Source: Pseudomonadota bacterium (GTDB lineage: Bacteria > Pseudomonadota > Alphaproteobacteria > Sphingomonadales > Sphingomonadaceae). Taken from it: 64,000 nucleotides of DNA. Positions 47,966-55,144 of this stretch are shown here, piece by piece. The notes beneath the pieces were generated by a model. That model did no database searches and was not told the origin of the DNA. It saw only the letters and a list, made by a program, of their open reading frames with translations. Made by a program: the position numbers and the translations under genes. The stretch is from positions 1-64,000 of the forward strand of contig JAEWIL010000175.1 of the NCBI GenBank assembly GCA_023387085.1, given 5' to 3'. Each line of letters opens with the position of its first letter. Position 1 is the stretch's first letter.

Positions 47966-49188
47966 GCAAAATGGAGTTTGCGATACTTGCCGCGGAAATA
48001 GAGCAAGGGATCGCGCCGCGGTTCGAAAATGGCTTTCAGCACGCGGCCGACCAGAATGAAATGATCGCCGCCGTCGTGCACCGCGTCGCGCGCGCACTCA
48101 AAACTCGACAGCGAGCCGGTAAGCACCGGCGTACCATATTCGCCCACCTCCCACGGCGTGACGCCAAAGCGATCCTCGCCCTTCCCGGCAAAACGGCTCG
48201 AAGTGGGTTGCTGACCGATCTGAAGGACGTTGACCGCAAAGCGTTCGGCCTCGCGCAAATAGGGCGCGCTTCCTGACGTGTTGGCGATACAGACAAGCAG
48301 CAGCGGCGGATCGAGCGACACCGATGTAAAGCTGTTGGCGGTCAGCCCGATGGGGCTGCCGTCGGGGCACATGGCGGTCACCACCGTCACGCCCGTCGCG
48401 AAACAGCCCAGCGCGTCACGAAAGGTGCGCGCGTCGCTGCCCGCCCGATATTCTGGCGAGCCGCGCGGCGCCCGGCGTTCGAGGAAATCGACGAGATAGC
48501 CGCTCAGCGCATCGGCGCGGTCGTCGGTTATCACGAGTGCGCTGTTTTCGATCTGCACCAGCTCGCCGTCGGGAAGTTGATCGACAAAAGCGGCAGCGTC
48601 ATCCTCCGATACCAGCTCGCTGATCGCGCCGCGTACATAGAGCGTCGGAAGCGGGATCTTGGCCGCGACGCCGTCCAGCCGCTCGGCCATCGCCGATGTA
48701 TCGAGCGTATCGAACAGCCGGACGTCCCATTGCGCCTGCCCCGGCGCCAGCGTCGCGGCTTCGCGCAGGCGTGCGCCGACGCGCCGGGCGATGGAAGGGT
48801 CGAGGTTGACCGGAGAGTCGACCAGCACCAGCCCGGAGGCGAGCACCGCCGCGTCCTGCTCAAGCGCGGTGCTGGCGATCCAGCCGCCGAGCGTGGACGC
48901 GACCACGACGGGACGCGTGCCCATTTGCGCCAGAACGGCGCGCAAATCCCCGACCAGCGCGTCGAAATCATAGCGTCCGTCATCGGGCCATTCGCTGCCG
49001 CCGTGGCCGCGCAGATCGAGGCTGATCACCCGGCGCCCCGCCTTTTCGAGGGCATCAGCAACACCCGACCACACCGCGCGCGTCTGCCCGGCTCCGTGGA
49101 CGAGCAGGACCGCCGGATCATTTTCCGAACCGATGACTTCGGCCTCCAGCCGGACGCCCGCAAAACCCCGATATTCGACGATACTCAT
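47962..49188 (-). CDS. Alpha/beta-hydrolase and flavin reductase fusion
   Basis: 408 residues from the ATG overlapping the gntR stop. Residues ~1-245 form an alpha/beta-hydrolase domain (LLVHGAGQTRAVW, LDLRGHGGSEW), but the nucleophile elbow reads ASTLGG (Thr for Ser) and the usual C-terminal His (GAGH-type) reads SALV, so the triad appears lost. Residues ~255-408 are a flavin reductase of the HpaC/HsaB type (FRDALGCFATGVTVVTA, GLTANSFTSVSLDPPLLLVC, HFILVGRV). It should supply reduced flavin to an oxygenase that is not encoded in the window. Confidence 0.86.
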   Translation of the reverse strand: MSIVEYRGFAGVRLEAEVIGSENDPAVLLVHGAGQTRAVWSGVADALEKAGRRVISLDLRGHGGSEWPDDGRYDFDALVGDLRAVLAQMGTRPVVVASTLGGWIASTALEQDAAVLASGLVLVDSPVNLDPSIARRVGARLREAATLAPGQAQWDVRLFDTLDTSAMAERLDGVAAKIPLPTLYVRGAISELVSEDDAAAFVDQLPDGELVQIENSALVITDDRADALSGYLVDFLERRAPRGSPEYRAGSDARTFRDALGCFATGVTVVTAMCPDGSPIGLTANSFTSVSLDPPLLLVCIANTSGSAPYLREAERFAVNVLQIGQQPTSSRFAGKGEDRFGVTPWEVGEYGTPVLTGSLSSFECARDAVHDGGDHFILVGRVLKAIFEPRRDPLLYFRGKYRKLHFA

Positions 49189-49895
49189 TGCCAATCCCTA
49201 TTCGCCGCCTCGCCCAGACGCAGCCATTCGTCAAACTGGTCGGAACGCCGCCGCATCATCAGCCTGGCGATCTCGGGATCGCCATCGATGATTGCGTTGC
49301 ACAGGTTCCGCTGCATGTCGCGCGCACGCCGCCGCCGCTCCGGGTCGGCGTAAAGGTCGCCGCCCTTTTCGTCGAGGCCAAAGCTGTATCCGATCTCGAG
49401 GATCAATTCGACAACGGGATTGCCGCTCATCTGCGCGATCAGCCGCGCGATTTCCACCTCTCCCGCGATCAAGTCGCGCGGCGTGTCGCGCGCGTCGATC
49501 GTCGCGGCAAAACCGCGCAGCCGTTCGGCGTCTTTGGCGCTGCGGCGCCGCGCCGCTGCCGTGGCAGCCTCTTCCGAAACCGGGCGGGTGACCTGGATGA
49601 CGTGCCCCAGATGCGCACCCTTGAGCCGCAGGAAGCGCGCGAGCGACTGGATAGCGTCGCGGGCATCGGGACGTTCGGCATAATAGCCGCCCTTGATGCC
49701 GCGGCGGATGCTGATCAGCCGGTCGCTTTCAACCAGCTTCGCCGCCTGGCGCAGCGTCGGCCGGCTCACTGCCAGCCGCTGCAGCAATTCGTCCTCCGCG
49801 CCCAGATGGTCGCCGGGCTGCGCGGCGAGGCTAAGCCGCGCAAGTTCGCGTGCGGTGCGGCTGGCGAGGGTTTCGGCTGGGTGCTTCGGCTTCAC
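49185..49895 (-). CDS. GntR family regulator, FadR-like
   Basis: 236 residues. N-terminal winged helix with ELLQRLAVSRPTLRQAAKLVESDRLISIRRGIKGGYY, then a C-terminal FCD-type helical domain (RDLIAGEVEIARLIAQMSGNPVVELI). Divergent from the amidohydrolase gene at 50026, with a motif-1 element, a partial repeat and an inverted repeat between them, which makes it the best candidate for the factor binding motif 1. Effectors of such regulators are usually organic acids or acyl-CoA. Confidence 0.9.
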   Translation of the reverse strand: MKPKHPAETLASRTARELARLSLAAQPGDHLGAEDELLQRLAVSRPTLRQAAKLVESDRLISIRRGIKGGYYAERPDARDAIQSLARFLRLKGAHLGHVIQVTRPVSEEAATAAARRRSAKDAERLRGFAATIDARDTPRDLIAGEVEIARLIAQMSGNPVVELILEIGYSFGLDEKGGDLYADPERRRRARDMQRNLCNAIIDGDPEIARLMMRRRSDQFDEWLRLGEAANRDWQ

Positions 49896-49905
49896 GCGTC
49901 TTTCC

Positions 49906-49923
49906 TAATCAGGTATCTCTTTA
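49906..49923. repeat. Partial copy of motif 1 before gntR
   Basis: TAATCAGGTATCTCTTTA matches TAACTAGGTATCTTTTAA at 49970-49987 in 15 of 18 positions, 64 bp apart in the same orientation. It sits within 30 bp of the gntR start and could be a secondary regulator site for autocontrol. Confidence 0.45.
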
Positions 49924-49924
49924 T

Positions 49925-49946
49925 TGGACTATATTGCCAAAGTCCA
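49925..49946. promoter_or_regulatory. Inverted repeat TGGACT-N10-AGTCCA
   Basis: Perfect 6-bp arms in the gntR/amidohydrolase intergenic region, between the partial and full motif-1 copies. Possibly an operator half-site pair one helical turn plus apart; not seen elsewhere in the window. Confidence 0.4.
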
Positions 49947-49962
49947 CTGAAACTGTGTGTTG

Positions 49963-49980
49963 ACTAATATAACTAGGTAT
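49963..49980. promoter_or_regulatory. Motif-1 site d (ACTAATATAACTAGGTAT)
   Basis: Fourth 18-bp copy. It overlaps an apparent plus-strand promoter, TTGACT at 49960-49965 and TTTAAT at 49983-49988 with a 17-base spacer, for the amidohydrolase at 50026. A repressor bound there would occlude both boxes. Confidence 0.62.
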
Positions 49981-50025
49981 CTTTTAATCGAACCCATAGA
50001 TTGCGAGTCGAGAGGAGATCGTCCG

Positions 50026-51141
50026 GTGAAACCTTTTATATTCAGCGCCGACAGCCACATCATGGAACCGTCCGAAATCTTTCTGGACGGCCTCCCCGCC
50101 TCGCTGAAGGACCATGCGATCCATGCCCGGATGGAAGGCGAGTATCTCGTCACCGGAACCAAGGACAAGGTCATTTACCGCCTGCGCGTCGGGCAGCACC
50201 GCGAAAAGCAGCTCGGCGATGCACAGCGCAAGGGCATCCGCGAAATACCCGGTCGGCTCGAAGATATGGAGCTTGAGGGCATCGATGCCGAAATCTGCTT
50301 CCCGTCGCTTGGCCTGTGGCTCTACTGCCTCGACAACGCCGATGCCGAGGCGGCGTCGGCGCGGCTCTACAACGACTGGAACGACAGCTTTCTGGGCGGT
50401 CATCCGAACCGCTTTGTGCGTTGCGGCATGCTGCCCGTTCTCGACTTTTCGAACACGCTCGCCGAACTGGATTATCTGGCGTCCAAGGGCTTTACCGCTG
50501 CGATGCTGCCGGCGACGACGCCGCCCACGCTGCCCAAATATAACAGCGATGCCTGGGATCCCGTCTTTGCCAAAGCGGCCGCGCTCGGCATCGTCTTCGT
50601 GATGCACACCGGCACCGGGCTCGAAAGCGTGATCGTCGAACGCGGCCCCGGCGCCGGAATCATCAATTACACCAATCAGATGAACGATGCGCAGCACAGC
50701 GTCATGTATCTGGTGGCAGGCGGCGTGCTCGACCGCAATCCGGGCGCGAAGGTCGCCTTCATCGAAAGCGGAGCGAGCTGGCTGGTCGCGCTGGCCGAAC
50801 GCATGGACGAAGTCTCGGTCGCGCACGGGAATTTCGTCTTTCCAAAACTCAGCCGCACGCCAAGCCAGATCATCGACGATCAGGTGTGGGCAAGTTTCCA
50901 GCATGACCGGGCGTGCATCGCCTCCGCGGCGGCTGGGCTGCCCGGCGCAAAGAATGTTATGTGGGGTTCGGACTATCCCCACGCCGAAGGGACGTTCCCG
51001 ATCAGCCGCCGGATCGTCGAGGAGTTGTTTGCGGGAATGGATGTCAGCGAAGAGGTGCGGCGCGATATATTGGGGCTGAACGCAGCCCGGCTCTTCGGCA
51101 TCGAACCCCGTGTAGCGACGAGCGCCAAGGTCGCCGCCTGA
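50026..51141 (+). CDS. Amidohydrolase_2 family protein
   Basis: 371 residues. The start is taken as GTG at 50026, which has AGAGGAG at proper spacing; the open frame upstream runs through the promoter. DxH metal start FSADSHIMEPSEIF, VFVMHTGTG His and GSDYPHAEG Asp match the 29912 protein, though overall similarity is modest. Cytoplasmic; reaction unknown (decarboxylase, hydratase or hydrolase). Single gene, ended by a strong terminator. Confidence 0.85.
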   Translation: MKPFIFSADSHIMEPSEIFLDGLPASLKDHAIHARMEGEYLVTGTKDKVIYRLRVGQHREKQLGDAQRKGIREIPGRLEDMELEGIDAEICFPSLGLWLYCLDNADAEAASARLYNDWNDSFLGGHPNRFVRCGMLPVLDFSNTLAELDYLASKGFTAAMLPATTPPTLPKYNSDAWDPVFAKAAALGIVFVMHTGTGLESVIVERGPGAGIINYTNQMNDAQHSVMYLVAGGVLDRNPGAKVAFIESGASWLVALAERMDEVSVAHGNFVFPKLSRTPSQIIDDQVWASFQHDRACIASAAAGLPGAKNVMWGSDYPHAEGTFPISRRIVEELFAGMDVSEEVRRDILGLNAARLFGIEPRVATSAKVAA

Positions 51142-51202
51142 TCCCGTTTTGCGGCGGGCCGTGCCACGAGGCGCGGCCCCTCACCCGCAGCATCGGCCGA
51201 TA

Positions 51203-51235
51203 AAAACTCCCCATCGCGACGCGATGGGGAGTTTT
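51203..51235. terminator. Bidirectional terminator
   Basis: A perfect 15-bp stem (AAAACTCCCCATCGC with GCGATGGGGAGTTTT) around a 3-base loop GAC. The A-run on one side and T-run on the other make it an intrinsic terminator in both directions, for the amidohydrolase and for the convergent MFS gene. Confidence 0.9.
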
Positions 51236-51239
51236 ATTG

Positions 51240-52490
51240 TCACTCTTCGATCGGGCGCGCCGTCCGCCCTGCCATGATCGCGGCGACACCGCCAACGAGC
51301 AGGCAACCCGACAGGATCGCGAGCGACGGCTGCAACGACAATTCCCCATATCCCGGCGCGAATGCCTTGCTGAGATAGCCGGCGACCGTTCCCCCCAGCC
51401 CGACGCCGGCCAGGCCGATGAACATATTGATCGTTGCCGACATCATCGCCCGCATCTGTACCGGCACCTGCGCAAAGCAGAGCGCGATGATCGGTCCGAG
51501 GTGCAGCGTCATCATGAATTTTACGACGACGAAACAGGCGAGCGCGACATAGGCGTTTTCGACGAGCGCGAAACCGAGGCCGAACGGAAAAGAAATCAGC
51601 AGACCGATGCCCGCGAACCAACCGTTAAAGCCCGGCTTCGCTTGCCCATAGCGGTCGCTCACCCAGCCTGCGACAAGGTTGCCGATGACCAGGCCCGCCG
51701 CCATCGCGCCACCCAGCCAGAATCCGGTCTCGGTCTTGTCCATGCCGTGGACGCGCTGAAAGAAGGAAGCGCCCCACAGGATAAAGGCAAAGCCAGTCAG
51801 CGGGACCATGCAGAGCAACAGTCCGACCCAGCGCAGCGACGGGTTCGACGCCATCGTGCGGAGTACCTCGCCAAGGCTGCTCTGCTGCACCTGCTGCGGT
51901 TCGACCACCCCGCGCCGTCGCGGTTCCGCGGCGAGCAGATAAACGAGCAGCCCGACCGCGATTCCCGGCAGGCCGACGATCAGAAACACGGTCCGCCAGT
52001 CGTACCATTGCGACAGCCATCCCGCGAGCGCCAGCCCGCCCGACAAGCCGACGGCATTGGCGGCCAGCATGACCGAAATGATCGTCGTACGGCGATCTTT
52101 GGGAAAAATATCGGTGAGCAGCGACATGCCCGCGGGGCCCGCCCCGGCCTCGGCGGCGGCGAGGCCGATGCGCGCGAGCAGCATCTGCCAGAAACTATGG
52201 GCAAAGGCGGACAGCGCCGTCGCCGCGCTCCAGATCGAAACGCAGACGGCGATCACCAGGCGCCGATCGCCCCGATCGGCGTAGCGCGCGATCGGAAAGG
52301 CCGCGAGCGCGTAAAAGGCCGCGAAGGCGATGCCGGTCAACAGGCCGAGCTGCCCGTCGTCGAGTCCCAGTTCCGCTTTGATATCGTCCTGGAACAGCGT
52401 GAAGACCTGCCGGTCGACATAGCTGAGGATAGCAACCGCGACCAGCAGACCCAGCGTCAAACTGCGGCGGCTCGAAACTTCCGATGACAT
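51240..52490 (-). CDS. MFS transporter (spinster-like)
   Basis: 416 residues with 12 helices. Opening LGLLVAVAILSYVDRQVFTLFQDDIK is typical of the spinster/ACS-type branch that moves organic acids or lipids; GRLG-like motif A appears as YADRGDRRLV. It lies downstream of two TonB receptors in the same direction, so inner-membrane import after outer-membrane uptake is likely. A hairpin precedes it. Confidence 0.88.
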   Translation of the reverse strand: MSSEVSSRRSLTLGLLVAVAILSYVDRQVFTLFQDDIKAELGLDDGQLGLLTGIAFAAFYALAAFPIARYADRGDRRLVIAVCVSIWSAATALSAFAHSFWQMLLARIGLAAAEAGAGPAGMSLLTDIFPKDRRTTIISVMLAANAVGLSGGLALAGWLSQWYDWRTVFLIVGLPGIAVGLLVYLLAAEPRRRGVVEPQQVQQSSLGEVLRTMASNPSLRWVGLLLCMVPLTGFAFILWGASFFQRVHGMDKTETGFWLGGAMAAGLVIGNLVAGWVSDRYGQAKPGFNGWFAGIGLLISFPFGLGFALVENAYVALACFVVVKFMMTLHLGPIIALCFAQVPVQMRAMMSATINMFIGLAGVGLGGTVAGYLSKAFAPGYGELSLQPSLAILSGCLLVGGVAAIMAGRTARPIEE

Positions 52491-52532
52491 GCCGTTCCTT
52501 TCGCGGCGGGAGGGAGAGCGTCCTCGCCGAAG

Positions 52533-52564
52533 AAAAAGGAGGAGGCCCGACAGCTCGGTCCTCC
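52533..52564 (-). terminator. Hairpin between TonB receptor and MFS gene
   Basis: On the minus strand GGAGGACCGA, loop GCTG, TCGGGCCTCC (one mismatch) followed by TCCTTTTTCTT. It fits an intrinsic terminator or attenuator after the 52596 receptor, which would make the MFS gene less expressed than the receptors. Confidence 0.6.
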
Positions 52565-52595
52565 CCCAGTGCTCCGGATAGAGCCCCTATGACCT

Positions 52596-55106
52596 TCAGA
52601 AGCGAACGGTCCCCGTCACGCCGAAAGTGCGGGGTTCGTTGCGCGTCGACGACACATAACCCACCGGCGCCACCAGCAGGTTGGCGGTGAAGGTGCGGTC
52701 GTTGGTTATATTGCGCACGAACACCGCCAGTTCATAGGCATCGTCCGCAAAGCTCACCGACGCGCGCGCGCCGAACAGGTCTTGCGCGTCGCGGGTCAGC
52801 ACCTTGAACAGCTGCGCATTCTGGGCATTCACCGCTCCCGGGACCGCGGTCGATCCCGGCGGCACCTGCGCGGCATTCTGGGCAAAGAAATAGGAGCCCG
52901 ACGGACTGGAGCTGAAGTGGCTGTAGTCGGCGTGAAGCTTCAGCCGCGCCCCGCCCAGGTCGCGGTCAAAGTCGATCGCCGCACCCCATTGCCACGGCAC
53001 GACAGCGTCGAAGCGCTCGAAACTGCGGTCGCCCGACAAGTCCGAATAACGGATATATTTGGGGTCGACATGCGCGATAAAGCCGCTGAGACGAAGACCG
53101 TCCGCGACCGAAATCACCGTGTCCGCCTCGAAGCCGCGGAAGCGCGCCTTGCCCGCGTTGCCCAAAACCGTCGCCGACGCGCCCTGGTTCGAGCCCGGCT
53201 GCGCGATCAGCGTGCTGCGCTGGATGTCGTTGACGTCGGTCTGGTAGGCCGCAACGTTCAGACGCACCCGCCGGTCGAGGAATTCGCCCTTGAATCCGAT
53301 TTCATGCGAATAGGCGATCTCGGGCTTGAAAGGGATCAGGAACGCCGCCGAAGGCGCGCGCAAATTCTGCCCGCCCGACCGGAAACCTTTGCCGGTCTTG
53401 ATATAGAAAAGCAGATCTTCGGTCGGCTTATATTCCAGCCCCGCCGTGTACGACCAGCCGGAGAAGGAATCGCGGCGCTTGACCGCGCATTCCGGCGTGG
53501 CGACCAGCTCCGGCCCCGTGATCGCCGGAGCCGCGAAGAGCGAACAGGTGGTCGTGCTCGTCGTCCGATTGAAATTATTGTTGAGGCTGGTGATGCCCTT
53601 GTCATCGACCGAATAACGCAGCCCGCCCGTGAACGACAGCTTGTCGTTGAAATGGAAGGTCGCCTGACCGTACCCGCCCATGCTGTCATTATCGATATTG
53701 GCGAAGAAGTGCGACGTTGTGGGGTTGATCGCCGGCGCCACGATCGAGATCGACTGGTCGAACCCGTCTTCGTGAAAAGCAAAGAAGCCCGCAGCATAGT
53801 CCAGCTTGTTGTCGAACGCACGGCCGGTGATCTGGAATTCACCCGACAATTGCTCGACCGACTGCTGGCTTTCGGTGAAATGGATCGCAAAGGGCGAACC
53901 GTCGAGGTCGACACCGGCATAGGCGTCGATCTTGCGGTAACCGGTGATCAGCTGCAATTGGCCGAAATCGGTATCCAGAATTCCGGTGAAACCATAGGTC
54001 TGCGTCTTGGCGTAACTATAGGGAACCTCGTTGTTCGACGCGATCTTCGGATTCGCGGCGAGATTGGCGATGATCGGATCTAGGATGGCCTTCCCGGCCG
54101 TCCCCGCCGTTGCTGGCGGCGCGCCGTTGATCAGCCCCACATACAGTGCGCCTGTGTTGGAAAGACTATAGGTCGAATTGCTCGCCGTAAACGGCTCCAA
54201 CGCCATCCGCATCTGGCGTGCCGGCCCCTGCTCGTCCATCCGGAAATATTCGCCGGAAAAGCGCAGCGTCAGATTGTCGGTCGGCTTTATGTCGAGCTTG
54301 GCGCGCCCGTTCCAGCGGTCGCGGTCGTCCATCTTTACGCCGTTGGGCGTGCCCACATAGGGGGCCTTCGCCACCGTCGGATTGTTGGCGCCGACCGCCG
54401 AGGTCGCGCCTGCAGGCACAACGTTCGTCGTATATCCGTCGCGCCGCGAACGCTGCATCGCGACCCTCAGCCCGACCTTGTTCTCGACGATCGGCAGGTT
54501 GAGCACGCCGGTGGCCTGGAACTCGTTGTACCGTCCATAAGTGAGCGACAGGCTGCCCCCGAAATCGTTGAGGTCGGGGTTGTTCGAGTTGATGAGCAGC
54601 GCGCCGCCCGTCGTATTGCGCCCGAACAAGGTCCCCTGCGGGCCTTTCAGTATCTGTGCTGATTGAACATCCAGAAAATCGCCATTGAGGCCATAGGATC
54701 GCGCCCAATAGACGCCGTCGACATAGGTGCCCACCGACGGATCGAGCGTGATCAGCGTATCGGATTGCACCTGACCGCGCAGCGTCAGGATCAAGGCGCT
54801 TGGCGTGTTCGAGCCCTGGCGGATCGAAAAGCCGGGGGTGAAATTGGCGATGTCCTGCACGCGCTGGACGTTGCGATCGGTCAGGTCTCCGCCTGACAGG
54901 GCAGTGATCGCGACGGGCACGTCCTGCAGATTTTCGGATACCTTGCGGGCGGTGACCACTATCTCGTCGAGACCGCGGCTGCCGGCTGCCTCGTCCGGCG
55001 CTGCCTGAGCAAGCGCCGGAGACGAGGACAGTCCTATTGCTGCTAGCGACACCGTGGCGAACATCTGGGCTAAAACGCGATTTTTACTCAAAATCATGGT
55101 CTTCAT
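52596..55106 (-). CDS. TonB-dependent outer-membrane receptor
   Basis: 836 residues with a signal peptide ending at ALAQA. Plug domain: TonB box region LDEIVVTARK, DVPVAITALSG, FTPGFSIRQGSN and QILKGPQGTLFGRNTTGGALL. The barrel follows and ends with the terminal aromatic Phe (VTGTVRF). Likely imports the hydrophobic cluster substrate. It follows the 55145 receptor by 38 bp and is similar to it in the plug (LRGQVQ, PSVGTY, GPQGTLFGRNT). Confidence 0.95.
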   Translation of the reverse strand: MKTMILSKNRVLAQMFATVSLAAIGLSSSPALAQAAPDEAAGSRGLDEIVVTARKVSENLQDVPVAITALSGGDLTDRNVQRVQDIANFTPGFSIRQGSNTPSALILTLRGQVQSDTLITLDPSVGTYVDGVYWARSYGLNGDFLDVQSAQILKGPQGTLFGRNTTGGALLINSNNPDLNDFGGSLSLTYGRYNEFQATGVLNLPIVENKVGLRVAMQRSRRDGYTTNVVPAGATSAVGANNPTVAKAPYVGTPNGVKMDDRDRWNGRAKLDIKPTDNLTLRFSGEYFRMDEQGPARQMRMALEPFTASNSTYSLSNTGALYVGLINGAPPATAGTAGKAILDPIIANLAANPKIASNNEVPYSYAKTQTYGFTGILDTDFGQLQLITGYRKIDAYAGVDLDGSPFAIHFTESQQSVEQLSGEFQITGRAFDNKLDYAAGFFAFHEDGFDQSISIVAPAINPTTSHFFANIDNDSMGGYGQATFHFNDKLSFTGGLRYSVDDKGITSLNNNFNRTTSTTTCSLFAAPAITGPELVATPECAVKRRDSFSGWSYTAGLEYKPTEDLLFYIKTGKGFRSGGQNLRAPSAAFLIPFKPEIAYSHEIGFKGEFLDRRVRLNVAAYQTDVNDIQRSTLIAQPGSNQGASATVLGNAGKARFRGFEADTVISVADGLRLSGFIAHVDPKYIRYSDLSGDRSFERFDAVVPWQWGAAIDFDRDLGGARLKLHADYSHFSSSPSGSYFFAQNAAQVPPGSTAVPGAVNAQNAQLFKVLTRDAQDLFGARASVSFADDAYELAVFVRNITNDRTFTANLLVAPVGYVSSTRNEPRTFGVTGTVRF

Positions 55107-55144
55107 CCTCCCCTAATGCTCTCACGGAGCGCTATGTTATTTCA

